The notes beneath the pieces are model-generated. The model was not told where the DNA came from. It saw only the letters and a program-made list of their open reading frames with translations, and did not search any database. The position numbers were made by a program, and so were the translations under genes. From positions 62,001 through 126,000 of the forward strand of contig JADHYV010000016.1 of NCBI GenBank assembly GCA_027604705.1: DNA of 64,000 nt, written 5' to 3'. Source of the DNA: Allomyces arbusculus. Its lineage: Eukaryota; Blastocladiomycota; Blastocladiomycetes; Blastocladiales; Blastocladiaceae. Of the stretch, positions 11,462 through 22,312 are shown one piece after another; the first letter of the stretch is position 1, and every line of letters begins with the position of its first letter.

Positions 11462-13758
11462 CTAAAACGTGCTGAACAGGTACCCGAACGGGTCGGCCGT
11501 GGCAGCGGGCTCCGGGTCGGGTTCCGGGTACCGCTCAAAATTGGCCGTGTCGCCCGGACCGGCCATTCGCGGGATGATCGGCGGCTAGACGTTCCGGTAC
11601 CGCCTCAGCCGTGCACTTTGCGACGCAAAAAAAGGTGGAGAAGAACGTACCAGCACGCGCTTGCCCACGACCGCGTCCCAGTCCACGCCCTTGAACCACC
11701 GGTGACACTTGATATCGGCCGCGCCGTCCTTGAGGTTACCGAGTCGCTTCGTGCGGTCAGCCGAGAGCAGCCGGCGGATCAGGTCGCGTGCATTGGCGTC
11801 GACAAACGGCGGGAACTGGATGCGGCCTGCGAGGATCTTTTCGTAAATGCCGTAAGGCGAGTCGTCGTAGAAGGGCGGGTACCCGCACAGCATTTCGAAA
11901 ATGAGGATCTTTGGGTGGCGGAAGGAGTTAGAGGTGCTCAAAATGCGGGATCGAAACGCGGACAGAAATGAATTGGTACCCCAAGTGACCACCAGTCGAC
12001 GGCGCGCCCGTGGCCCTTGCCCTGAATGATTTCCGGCGCCAGATACTCGGGCGTGCCGCACAGCGTCCACGTGCGGTCGGGCACGACTTTGCTGAATCCA
12101 AAATCGGTGATCTTGATGTGGCCGCGCACGTCGAGGAGCAAATTCTGCAACCAGTCACCAAGTCAGCATCAATTTTTGTGCTTCGCGCATCACCAACCCT
12201 CAATTACACGCACCTCGGGCTTCAAGTCGCGGTAAATAATGTCGCGCGCGTGCAAGTACTCAATCGCGGTCACAATCTCGGCCGCATAAAACCGGGCCAT
12301 ATCATTCGAGAACCGACCTGCGCGACGCAAGTGCGAAAACAGCTCACCGCCACCGACGTATTCGAGCAACATGTACAAGTTACTCGCGTCCTGGAATGTG
12401 CAAAACAGGTTGACAATAAACGGGTGGTAGATGCGCGACAAAATCGCCTTTTCGGAATTGATGTGCTCGACCTGCTTGAGCCGCACGACCTCGGTCTTCT
12501 TGAGCACTTTCATAGCAAAATACTGTGCGGTGCCCTTGAGCCGCGCAAGGTGCACACGGCCAAACGTGCCTGTACCCAACGTCTGCATCAGGTCAAAATC
12601 GGCCAGGTGGTATCGCCGCCCGCCGTTACCGCTGGCCGCGGCCGTGGCCGTGGCCGCGGGAGCCGTCGCAGAGCGAGCTGGTGGTGGTGGTGGCGGCAGA
12701 ACCGCGGTCGGTGGTGGAGTCGGCTGCTGCTGCCCGGCCTGCGCAAGGTGCGCGGCGGCAGTCAGCGGCGCGACAGCGGTCATGGCCACGGCGGGTGCCG
12801 GTGGCCGCGGCGGCGCAGCGAGCATGATCGCTGGTGTCGGTGCGGAAACGGGCGAGGGCGCGACCGGCGCCATGTGCGGCGACTGGAGGAGCGGCGCGAG
12901 AGCCACGACGGGCGATGCCGGAAGGGACGCCGGGTAAAAGGTCGGTGTTCCCGGCGCAGCACGCGATTGCTGCTGCAGGGGTGGGGATGGCTGCGTGGCC
13001 GCTGCCGCGGCCGCAAATGACGCGAGCTGCGGCGAGTACATGGCGTAGGCATACGGGTCGGTCGTACCCGACATGGACGACGAGGCCGATGCGAGCGAGG
13101 CCGCGGGCGTCGGCAGCGCCTGCATCGGCTGCGGATGCTGCGGCTGCGGGTGCTGGTGCTGCTGGACGTGCATGTGGAGCAACTGCGACTGCGAGAGCTG
13201 GTGGCGCAGCGAAGGGCTCGACATGTGCAGAGGGTGCGGCAGCGTCGGTGATGGCAAGACCGCTTGCGTCGCATGCGCGCCGGAGGCCACGTGGTGCTGC
13301 TGCTGTTGCTGCGGCTGCAGCGGGAGCGTCGTAAACGACGTGGCGAGCGGCGACCCGGGTAGTGACGATGCAGGCCACGGCAGCGTCGTGGCGGCAGCAC
13401 GGTAAGGCGATGCCGGCGGAGACATGGTGCCAAGAACAGGGGCGGCCGTGTGCACGTGCAGCGGCGCCGGATGCGCGCGCTTGGCGGGCGACGACGGCGG
13501 CGGCATCGTGGAGCTCGCTGTCGCGGCGGCAATCATGGGCGACGACGGTGCCGAGCCCGCGGGAAGCGCGTAGCCATAAGGTTGCTGCTGGTGCGCCGAG
13601 GCGCGGACAGGACTAGGGTCGCGCGACGGCAAAGTCCCGAGCGGGCCACCGGCCCTCGCGCACTGCTGCGCACCGGCAGTAGCGGTACTTGGCACTGCGG
13701 ACGGCGACGCGACGGGCGCACAGGCAGCGGGGTCGTGCAGCATGGTGGGCAGCGTCAA
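11462..13758 (-). CDS. PKA-C: cAMP-dependent protein kinase catalytic subunit
   Basis: AGC-family Ser/Thr kinase, the effector of cAMP signalling once released from its regulatory subunit. Exons on the minus strand: 13758-12214, 12144-11980, 11908-11651, 11584-11462, all phase 0, giving about 696 aa. The kinase domain starts near residue 383: glycine loop GTGTFGRV, catalytic lysine in FAMKVLKK, catalytic loop YRDLKPEN (split by intron 1), DFG in KITDFGFSK, activation loop [15 protein letters not shown] with the PDK1-site threonine (about 542), and [20 protein letters not shown]. The C-terminal tail has the AGC hydrophobic end (GYLFSTF) and the [11 protein letters not shown] segment typical of PKA. 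The first ~380 residues are Pro/Gln/Ala/Ser-rich and presumably disordered, far longer than in animal PKA but in line with some fungal subunits. Start: the in-frame ATG at 13758; a second ATG (MLHDP) follows five codons later. Confidence 0.92.
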
Positions 13759-14121
13759 CTACGGCGTGGTACTGGCGATTGCGTGCGCGTGGCAGGCCAA
13801 CAGAGCGGCAGGACAGCAGAGCGGCCGCGCCGTAGGACAGTGCGGCAAGTTGGACGCGTCGTCGCTGTTGCTGTCGTCGTCGGCGTTGTCGTCCCGATGA
13901 GGGGAGGATGTCAGGCCAGATTCGAAATTCGAAGTTGCGGTGGACAGAGTGGCGACGTCTGGCGGTGAGGCGCGACAGCCTTGCGTGTGGTCTGCGATGG
14001 ACTTGACGGGCGCCACTGGCAGAGTAACCTCCACATCATTTTCCACGTCACTCCTCTCCAAGCACCATTTGACAACCAACCGCTCTCCTGTTCTGATTAC
14101 ATTCCCGCAACGGCCACAATC
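13759..14121. other. Short spacer upstream of the PKA gene
   Basis: About 360 bp between the PKA start and the C2CD3-like stop; both genes run on the minus strand. It must hold the PKA promoter/5' UTR and the upstream gene's 3' UTR. No other feature seen. Confidence 0.4.
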
Positions 14122-17100
14122 TCACGCACCGCGCACCCCGCGCGCGCGTAATGCTGCGCTGAACGAGTCGGCACGCCGCTGAATTGCCGCGATCTGTGCT
14201 TGCACTGCCGCCGCGTCGTCGCGAAGCCGGTCCACGACAGGCCGCGGCACGGGTCGTGTCGCTCGTAGCGCACGCGCACCCCATGGCCGCGCCAGCACCG
14301 CGTCAATATCCACATCATCATCGTCATCGTCGCCGATGGGGTCGTCGGAGCTGGTCAGCGATACGTCAACGCCGGCGACGCTGCCTTCGTCGTCGGCCTC
14401 ATCCCAGGTCGAGGATGAGGACAAGTCGGGCAATGGCGACAGCGGCAGAGAACGCGCTGCTGGACTCGCAGCGGTCGACGCGTGTCGACTCGTCTCCTCC
14501 ATCCGGTCGTGGGCCCCCGATGCACTTGACGTGGCCGTTGCGGCGGCCGCAGCGGCCGCGCGTGAGAGTTGCGACGCGCGCGCGAGCAGCGACGACGACA
14601 GCGCGAACCGCGACAGCGGTCCATTCTGGTCCTCATCGACACCATCGTTTTCCTCGTCACCATCATCGTCATCGGTCGTCGTCGATAGCGCAGCATTACT
14701 CTCCTCGTCCGCGGGATCCGGCGCCGTGGTCAAAGACGCGGAGCTGACCGAAGGGGACGGGATCACAACCGACGATTCACCTGGAGACTCGCGCGCCGCT
14801 TCGTGAATGTCGTCGTCATCGCGGTATTCCGCGAGCTCGGTCACGTCCGGCAGGCCGAGCAGGTCAATGCCATCCACATCGTTCAGGTCGCCACCCTCAT
14901 CCGTATGTGAGGGGTCCGCTACTAACAGGTCGAGCGAAACCGACGACTCGATATCCGACACAGACGCGTCGAATTCCACACGCTGCGGGCCCACCGGGAC
15001 GGCTGCGGTTGCGACGACCGGCGGAGCGGACGCAGCCGCCGCTCGCTGAACGACCGGACTTAGTCTCGAGCCTTCCTCCTCTTGCAAGGGCGCGACGGGC
15101 CGCACGCGCACGTGAAGCTGCCCGCAACTCTCGCCATGGAAATCCAGTACATTGTACCAGCCATCGAGCATCGGCATCCCGTGCGCGAGCGGCGCAACAT
15201 CCACCTTGGCGAACCCGACGAGCCGGTCGTGCGCTGTCGGCACCTCCACACCCTCCTCGGCCGCCGCGACCCACACCTTGAACACGACCACCTTCTTGCG
15301 CCGCAACCGCGCGAGCGCAGCGCGTGTCGTCGCCTGCGCCACGTACATGGTCGCGTGCCACGCGACCTGTGCGGGTGGTTCGAGAGGCGCCGCGGGGGTG
15401 TGGTGCATTTGCCGGTCAGGGACGTCGGATACGGTCGACCGAATGGACGCGCCGAGGTCGGTCGCGAGTGATGCGTCGGTGGTCCATGCGAATGAAACGT
15501 ACGCGGCCGTGGGGCCGTGGGATCCGGAGTTCGGGACGGGCAGCGACTGCGCCTCGACGACCGTCACTTCGAGGAGTACCGACGCGTCGTCCTGGAGTGC
15601 CGCGTCTGTGCGCAGCGGCTCAGTTCGTGGCGGCTCGCTGCGCGGGACCGTGGGCAGGGTCGCGCTCGGTAATTCCTCGTCGGGGGCAACTGGGCGGTCT
15701 TCGTGCGCACGCCCAACGACCGGCGACACCTGCGCCATCCGCACGGGCCTTGCCATGACCGGGCTCTCTGTGCCATGTTTGATCACAAACGCGCCGACCG
15801 CCGTCATCGCGACCGCCGTGGGCGACTCCACGGGCAAAACCGGCGCGCGGAACGCGACGCGGTCTGCCGGCAGGTACCCATTGAGCAGCCGCAGCAATGC
15901 GTGCGCGACGGCGTACGTGTCAATCACGGCCGTACCGACAAGCTCGCCGTGATCGTCGTGGTTGCGAACGTGCACGACGACGCGCCCGTTCAGCACCGCT
16001 TGCATGACTTCGGCCGTCAAAACCAGTTCCGCCGACCACGTCCAAGTCCCGCTCGCGTCCGCTGCGATGGCCTCCGTTCCGGGGCCCTGGAACAGCGCAA
16101 GATCAACGTTGACGTGCACTCCCGGATCAGCCGACACCGACCGCCGCATCGACGACGCACCAAGCACCGTAGACAATCCTGTGCGTTGCACGTGCCCCGC
16201 CATTTCAAGCCGCACCGCGACAGGCGCGAACTCTGGCAGTGCACGCGGGACCGTATCCGTGAACACGACATCCACATGCACGCACCCGACCGCGTCGAGC
16301 GCGGGCACCGCGACATGCCGTGCGCCCACGACCACATCCGCGGGAGCGCGCACGGCCACGTACGCGTCGGCCAGTCCGGTGCTGCGCTTGACGAGCCGCG
16401 CGAGATCGATCCGGAACTCACCGACGACCACGTCGTCGAGCGGCGCGGTGCCTGAAGAGGTGGTGGTCGCGAACCGGTGCACGATTTGGCCGTGCGCTAC
16501 GGCGTGCGGCGCCTCGAACCAGGCAAGAACCGCCGAGTCGATGCGCGGTAGGATGAGTTCGTGGCCGGGGTCGTCGGCGTCCCAGGCGGGAACGGCCGCG
16601 TCCCATGCAATGGGCGAGACGAGGGGGGTGGGGTCGATGCCGAATCGTTTGGCGACGGCGGGCGGGAAGATGGACAGCGAGACGTAGAGGTTGAGCGCGT
16701 CGCCATGCAGAACGCGTCGTAATGCATGTGCGTACTCAGTTTGCGGTCCGGGCAGGTCGAGGAGGGCCGGTGCGAATGGATCGTGAGCGTCCTGTTCGCG
16801 CTGAACGAGTTGAGCGAGCACGTGCCGTGCCAACGTCAGCATCCCGCCGGCGATATGGAATCGGACGAGGAGCGTGGCCGAGGGCGAAAGTGGTGGCGGT
16901 GGTGGGGACGGTGACGCTGCGAGGTCAGTTGTTGCCATTCCGGCCAAATGTTTAGCCGCTTGCGAACTCGTATCGGGTGCGGAAAGAACCACGGTATTTC
17001 GTCGTGCCACTTCAATCCCGGCCTCGAGCCACCCACGATGCGTGCCCGTACGCGGATCGACAACGGGACACGTCAAATCGGCCAGCGTAATCGGCAGGAG

Positions 17101-19191
17101 CTGGTGCCAGACCACTTTTGGGAACGTGCGCAGGACCGTCTGGAGGATCTGGTGCAGCGGCAGCTTGGCCATTCCAAACAGCGTCTTGGCCGAGTTGTTA
17201 AGCTGCGTCTCCGACCCGTCGATTTGTGCGACCGACCCGGCATGCAGCCACAGCTCCACGACCAACGGCGCCTCGATCCACGGCGCGAGCTGCGCCATCG
17301 ACGTCGGCACTGCAATTTGCGCATCAAAGTTGACACGGTGCGCATCAGCCTGAATCTGTACCTGGTCCGTGACGAGCCCAACTTTTTGCTCGACCGACTG
17401 TGCGGTCCATGGGTGCGCGCGCGTCTCGAGCGGCACGTCGAGCCGCACCGTCACACTCAAACTCGATTCGATGTGTACGGCCAAGTTTTGTGCGGCGCGT
17501 TCGGCCGGAAAGGCCTTGTACGCGGACCGCGGCGTCGCGACGGGGACAAAATGGCCAATTGACACTCGCAGTTCGAGGGGAAACGGCGGTTCCGGGACCA
17601 CGACGCGCGGTGGCGGCGGCGGGGCGGGGCTCGTTGCCCGTTCTTCTGGCTCGGGTGACGGCGACAGCGCCTTCTCCACCGGCATTGCCGGCATGAGCGC
17701 GAGCGTTAATGCCACGTGCCCAAGAAACTGGTCGCTGGCCGTGAATACGGGCACATCAACCTGGTAGACGAACCGGTCGGCCTGCATCAGGTGCACGAGC
17801 TTGACAAAAGCGACACCCGTCATGCCGGCACCCGCGGCAGGTCGAGCGCCGCGTGCAGCGCGAGGTCCGGGTCGTGGGCGCACGGTCATACGCACGGCGC
17901 ACGCCTGGGTCAGAAACGCTTGCACGAGCGCGCCATCGAATTGGACGGGCACAACGTCGTGCTGGTGGCACGCGAGCCGCACGCACGCGCCGAGATCGTC
18001 GTCGTTCTCAGTACGCTTGCCCGCGTGCCGCTGCGCCCGCACCATAGCGCTGTTGCGCACGACCACCTCGAACTGCCGAGCGCCGAGTTCCCCAGGCAAG
18101 TGCACGCCAATCTCGACGACCAGACCCTCGGTCAGAGCGCGCGCCGACGTCGGACCCGACGCGAGATGTGCAATCCCAGTCTGCTTTTGCAGCGCGACCA
18201 CAGCTGCAGATGCGAGACTCAGTTCGCGCGCTTGGATGGCGACGCCATAAACGTGCCCCAGGTGCGCAACGTGCGCCGCGTCCATGACGGAGAGCGGCGA
18301 TACGAGCGGGCCCAGCGGTGGGGTCGCGATGCGACGGCGAGGTGCGGGCATATTGGTGAGCGGCGATGCAGCGCTGTTGCGGGCAGGTGGTTCGGGTTCG
18401 TCGGGAGGTGTTGGGTCGGGTAGGGAAATGGCTGCGGGTGGACTCGGCGCCGTATCGTTTTCGCGGGCCTTGCGGCCTAGTAACAGATCGATCGTGTCGA
18501 GCTGGTTCCTGCGCGACCCATTGAGCGCCTCGATCAGGGCATACTCGTCCATGTCGAGCTGGTCGAGCCGGTCGCCGGCCTCGTCGTCGTCAATCAAGAG
18601 TGCCGTAAGGCTCAAATCGGTCGAGTTGGTCGTGGTCGTCAAACTCGTCATATCGCCATCGTCCAAGCTATCGTCGAGGTCGTTAAGCATCGCCGGATCT
18701 GAGCCATCTAGGGAACGACTTGAAGTGGTCACGGTGTTGGTCTTTGCATTACGCTTGCCCGCACCGTCTCCACCCGGCAAAAGGGGCAGCACTGGCGTAC
18801 CGAGGTCGGGTTCGGCAGCATGCTGGTGCAGTTGCTGCAGTTGCTGCTGTGTGCGTTGCTTGAGCAGGAGCCGGTCGAGCGGGACCTCGCGCAGCCGCGA
18901 CTTGGCAACGCGGACGACAGGTGGTGCATCGGCTGCTGCTGCGGGCTCGGGACGCTGTCGTCGAGCGGCATGTAACGCGGCAATCTTGGCGGTCAGCGAC
19001 GGCGAGAACCGGCCGACAACGGGCTCGTCGAGCGTCGCCTGGCGTATTCGCCGCGATGCCGGCAGGACGGGCGGCGTGGTTGCATGGGGTCGGCGTGGTG
19101 GCGACAGCGGCTCGAGGTCGAGCTTGGACTGCAAGATGGTCGTATTGGGCGTCATCGAGTCTGGGTCGGCGTCGGCCGCGAGCGGGTCCAT
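14122..19191 (-). CDS. C2CD3: Large C2-domain protein, C2CD3-like centriolar protein
   Basis: One open frame of about 1689 aa from the ATG at 19191 (context TGCAACCATGG). The frame is open for 67 more codons upstream, but that part reads like 5' UTR. Several divergent C2-type beta-sandwich regions are visible. The clearest (about residues 1210-1370) runs LLEVTVVEAQSLPVP ... VVFKVWVAAAEEG ... DRLVGFAKVDVAPL ... GWYNVLDFHGESCGQLHV. That last motif, a C2 end with WYNxxDFxGxxxGQ, is what I associate with C2CD3, which caps the distal centriole and is needed for distal appendages and cilium assembly. The N-terminus (1-300) and C-terminus (about 1380-1689) are low-complexity, the latter Asp/Ser-rich and ending in a short basic helix. 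Alternative: another multi-C2 ciliary protein. The ciliary role is inferred from the family. Confidence 0.6.
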   Translation of the reverse strand: MDPLAADADPDSMTPNTTILQSKLDLEPLSPPRRPHATTPPVLPASRRIRQATLDEPVVGRFSPSLTAKIAALHAARRQRPEPAAAADAPPVVRVAKSRLREVPLDRLLLKQRTQQQLQQLHQHAAEPDLGTPVLPLLPGGDGAGKRNAKTNTVTTSSRSLDGSDPAMLNDLDDSLDDGDMTSLTTTTNSTDLSLTALLIDDDEAGDRLDQLDMDEYALIEALNGSRRNQLDTIDLLLGRKARENDTAPSPPAAISLPDPTPPDEPEPPARNSAASPLTNMPAPRRRIATPPLGPLVSPLSVMDAAHVAHLGHVYGVAIQARELSLASAAVVALQKQTGIAHLASGPTSARALTEGLVVEIGVHLPGELGARQFEVVVRNSAMVRAQRHAGKRTENDDDLGACVRLACHQHDVVPVQFDGALVQAFLTQACAVRMTVRPRPGPRAARGARPAAGAGMTGVAFVKLVHLMQADRFVYQVDVPVFTASDQFLGHVALTLALMPAMPVEKALSPSPEPEERATSPAPPPPPRVVVPEPPFPLELRVSIGHFVPVATPRSAYKAFPAERAAQNLAVHIESSLSVTVRLDVPLETRAHPWTAQSVEQKVGLVTDQVQIQADAHRVNFDAQIAVPTSMAQLAPWIEAPLVVELWLHAGSVAQIDGSETQLNNSAKTLFGMAKLPLHQILQTVLRTFPKVVWHQLLPITLADLTCPVVDPRTGTHRGWLEAGIEVARRNTVVLSAPDTSSQAAKHLAGMATTDLAASPSPPPPPLSPSATLLVRFHIAGGMLTLARHVLAQLVQREQDAHDPFAPALLDLPGPQTEYAHALRRVLHGDALNLYVSLSIFPPAVAKRFGIDPTPLVSPIAWDAAVPAWDADDPGHELILPRIDSAVLAWFEAPHAVAHGQIVHRFATTTSSGTAPLDDVVVGEFRIDLARLVKRSTGLADAYVAVRAPADVVVGARHVAVPALDAVGCVHVDVVFTDTVPRALPEFAPVAVRLEMAGHVQRTGLSTVLGASSMRRSVSADPGVHVNVDLALFQGPGTEAIAADASGTWTWSAELVLTAEVMQAVLNGRVVVHVRNHDDHGELVGTAVIDTYAVAHALLRLLNGYLPADRVAFRAPVLPVESPTAVAMTAVGAFVIKHGTESPVMARPVRMAQVSPVVGRAHEDRPVAPDEELPSATLPTVPRSEPPRTEPLRTDAALQDDASVLLEVTVVEAQSLPVPNSGSHGPTAAYVSFAWTTDASLATDLGASIRSTVSDVPDRQMHHTPAAPLEPPAQVAWHATMYVAQATTRAALARLRRKKVVVFKVWVAAAEEGVEVPTAHDRLVGFAKVDVAPLAHGMPMLDGWYNVLDFHGESCGQLHVRVRPVAPLQEEEGSRLSPVVQRAAAASAPPVVATAAVPVGPQRVEFDASVSDIESSVSLDLLVADPSHTDEGGDLNDVDGIDLLGLPDVTELAEYRDDDDIHEAARESPGESSVVIPSPSVSSASLTTAPDPADEESNAALSTTTDDDDGDEENDGVDEDQNGPLSRFALSSSLLARASQLSRAAAAAAATATSSASGAHDRMEETSRHASTAASPAARSLPLSPLPDLSSSSTWDEADDEGSVAGVDVSLTSSDDPIGDDDDDDVDIDAVLARPWGARALRATRPVPRPVVDRLRDDAAAVQAQIAAIQRRADSFSAALRARGVRGA

Positions 19192-19737
19192 GGTTGCGTG
19201 CGCGGGATGTACAGACAAAATGCAGCTAGTGGCCGGCGGGGTGCACGGATTGTTCGCCGGCGTCGTGGTCGACGTGGTTGGCTGATCGCAATTAGATCGT
19301 GAAGGCAATGACTGAGGTTTGCCCAAGAATTGGTAAAATTGGGTGCAACCCGGATGCAACCAGTAAATAAATACCGAAACATTGCATACCAAGTCCAGTC
19401 AATAACCAAAAAGCGTGCATTCAGTTCCGCGAGGACCTGGTGCGACGATTGATTCAACACACGAACGAGGACGGGTCGAACCGTGGACCTTCTCCTCCAG
19501 TGGCCGTCAGCAAACGAAACCCACACATGTGTGTGAACGGGTGCACTGGCACAGCACGACCGCCGGCACGTTCAGCCAGACGCACTGTCCCAGCTGCATA
19601 CTTGGCGCCGACAGTTTCTCGGTACGCAATTCCACGCGGATATTTGAGCGTCAGGACGCCGCTCTTGTCGCGCCAGCGGTGCGCTTCTATTGTCTGGCAC
19701 CATTGCAGATAGCTGGCGTATCGGCCCTGGTGCGCTA
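19192..19737. other. 5' flank of the C2CD3-like gene
   Basis: Promoter-side region of the C2CD3-like gene. The minus-strand frame 19454-19741 is open but not recognisable. No tRNA or other RNA gene is convincing. Confidence 0.35.
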
Positions 19738-20543
19738 TCAAAAAGGATGCAGGGGATTATTCGTTGAAGAGTTCATGGAAAGGCGATTCGCGAGGGGTCT
19801 CTCAAACGGTGCTTTCTGGTCTGCAGTCCAACAGTTCGGTTGCAACTTGCAGCCATGTTGCGTCGTGTTGAATTCAAAAAGAGGAAGACCGGACGGTGTG
19901 GTTTTGACGCCAGCGACGTTTCGAGCAACAACGCAACCACCTTGTCCGCACAAAGTGCACCCCGCGCTAACGCGGCGCTCGTCAGCTTGCTCGCCGCGCC
20001 GCTGGTCGATAGGAATCAGTAGCACAAATTCCTAGCAGCCACGCGCCCAGTGATCGGAACAAATTCATGTGACGGACGTACCTTCATGCTTGCGCAATCA
20101 TCTTTCCAATGTGCTCTCTGCCGTTCTCTTCTCGTGGTATCGAAGTGCTGGCCCAATACGCGTCGCCCAGGGCGGTCATTGGCACGAACCAGAGCAATCA
20201 CGCCCATGATCAGGGGCGGTTGTTCGCGTCACACGCGAGCTTGGACGCGACAAGTGCGTGTGATACGAATGGGCCACTGCCGACGCGTTCGAGTCAGTCG
20301 ACCACGGCATGCCCGCATGGCACCACGCCGAGCTGCTCTGGGCAGTGTCTTGACGACACGCGCTGTGGGTTTTATATTGCTGGCGTTGTAGGCACACTTG
20401 ATCCACTGCCTCTCCACCCGGGCTACTCCCACCCACTTCAACCGCTCGTCATTCGCTCCCTCCAAAGCCAGTGTGTGCTCCACAGCAGGATCTTCCTGCT
20501 GGGTCACAAGCGCACCCGACCTGGATTCAAAAAGAACAGGCAT
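19738..20543 (-). CDS. Possible small spliced gene, unrecognised
   Basis: Tentative. On the minus strand an exon-like frame ending ...AHWKDDCASMK meets a GTACGT donor (first base 20081). A 50-nt intron-like stretch ends in GCTGCTAG, and the frame resumes at 20031 as EFVLLIPIDQRRGEQADERR and continues, open, to 19738. Farther upstream 20543-20229 is open and begins MPVLFESRSGALVTQQEDPA. The splice signals match those used by confident genes nearby, but I recognise no domain and cannot connect the upstream frame securely. It could equally be chance in the 1.4-kb gap between the ORC6-like and C2CD3-like genes. Confidence 0.2.
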
Positions 20544-20587
20544 GACATTGGTATGGACACTGACTCGTTCTCTCCGCGCAAGGCAAT

Positions 20588-22312
20588 TTACACGACCATC
20601 GCCTCGGCGGGCGGTGGGGGTACTGCCACAGCTCTAGCCGCCAACGTGGCCTGGAGCCGCTCGACCATACTCGACTTCCACGCCTGGAACCGTTGGAACC
20701 GCTGCGACTCGCGCGGGTCGACGAGAGGGACCATATTGAACGACCCGAATCCGGGTACGTTTTCCAGCGGCGCTGGTGGGGCCGCAGGTGCAGCGGGTAC
20801 CGCTACTGATGGGGTCGCAGGTGCAATGCGGGGTCGACGTGGCCGCGACGGCGTCGCCACCGTCTCCTGCGCCATTGTTGCTGCACGGCGCGCATGCGGA
20901 GTAGGCGTCCCCGTCGGCGCTGCCGCCAAGTCCGCACCCACATCGTCGGGCGTCGTCGCGTCCGGGACAATCATGGCGCGTGTCGTCGGGGTCAGCGGGG
21001 TGGACGGCCCGCTCGTCGGCGTCGCGGCCGACGCGGTACTTGCCGTTGGCGGAACCGTCTGTAGCCGCAGTTTCGACGGCACATGCGGCGTCTGTGGCAC
21101 GCGACGGCCGGGCGTGGAGGACGAACCCGACTGCTGCATCCGTTCCTGCAATCTGGTGCCCAGAGTCGCCGCCGTGGCTCTGCGCACGACGGGTACGGTC
21201 ACGGCAATCGGCCGTGGCGGTGTCCGTGCCAATGGTTTCGTGCGCGACGCAAGCACGTCCATTGCGTGCGCCTTGCCCACGAGCCGCGGCGACGTGCGCC
21301 GTCGTGTCGGCGAGTCTTCGGCGGTATCGGGCTCGGCCATCGGGGTCGCGGGTTGCCGTGATTGTCGGCCACGGAGCGGTGACTCGCCGTCGTCAGAGAC
21401 GGCGTCAGACGCGACGTCGAGCTTGATGCGTTTCACGTTCGACCGTGGGCGCGTCAGGGAGAGCGATGGCGGCGCGAGCGGATCCGCGTCTCTCAGCTCG
21501 TCGGCATTCTCTTTTTCGAGAATGCCGTCATGGGTGGAATCGCGCGCGCGTTTATTCGGGGTCGAGGGGTTTACCATGCGCTTGAGGAGGTCTGAGCAGT
21601 CGAGCCGCATGCGTGCGACAATCGCGTCAAAGGAAGTGAGCGGCAGTTTGGCGACTTTGGCAAAGGATGCCTTGGACGGTGCCGACTAGTGGAGCGTTGA
21701 GTGAGCGTGAGGACAGAACAGGAGGTGACAGAGTATCGCAGTCGAAAACAGACCTTGGTCGCCTCCACAATCAAGTACGTTGCGGCCAGCTGGTACTTGA
21801 AGAGCGACGCCTCGTCGAGCGACGTCTGTATCCTCTGAATCGTGCCGTCCTCGCGCAGCTTCTGCGTCGCGTGCTGCACCATCGCGTCAATTGCGCGCAG
21901 CGGAATCTGCGTCGCGCCGACCGCGACCAGGGCCATGTTCAACTGGTTACCGCTGACCGCTTCGCTGGCCGTGCTCGAGCTCGACGAGACCGTATTGCGC
22001 AGCGACGCCATGGCTTTGCTGAAGTCCTGCTGCTGCTTCTTGGTCTTGACCTGCAGGTCCTTGGAATCGCTGAGCGGGACCGCATTTCTACTCGGTGCTT
22101 CGGGGTCAGTATGGATTGCCAACGGTGGAATGGGGAGGCGAGCGAAGCACAGACTCGCTGGCAGCGAACGACAGGCATGCACGCAGCAGAAACGGGTCGC
22201 TGGCCTTTGCTGACCCGACCTTGGCGACGTAGACGCGCAGAAGCTCGGTGGCGCGGTCGACGACGCCTTCGGGTACTGCGCGCGCGGCCGGGATTTGGTC
22301 GAACGGGTTCAT
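20588..22312 (-). CDS. ORC6: ORC6-like origin recognition complex subunit
   Basis: Proposed replication-origin licensing factor in the nucleus. Exons on the minus strand: 22312-22155, 22069-21754, 21685-20588, giving about 523 aa. Introns use GTCTGT donors (both) and CAG/TAG acceptors. The N-terminal ~200 residues are helical and laid out like the two cyclin-like folds of Orc6: VDRATELLRVYVAKV ... DPFLLRACLSFAAS, then LVAVGATQIPLRAIDAMVQH and SLFKYQLAATYLIVEATK ... FDAIVARMRLDCSDLLKRM. A long basic, Pro/Ser/Thr-rich linker with many TP/SP sites (possible CDK targets) follows. Near the C-terminus RFQAWKSSMVERLQATL resembles the conserved WK-containing helix at the end of Orc6 that contacts other ORC subunits. 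The match is by pattern and distant, so another nuclear protein remains possible. The first intron's borders are the least certain. Confidence 0.5.

Noticed and set aside
19455-19530. GGTTCGACCCG string resembling a tRNA B box on the minus strand
   Set aside because: No A box, no 7-bp acceptor stem and no 5-bp T stem can be formed around it.
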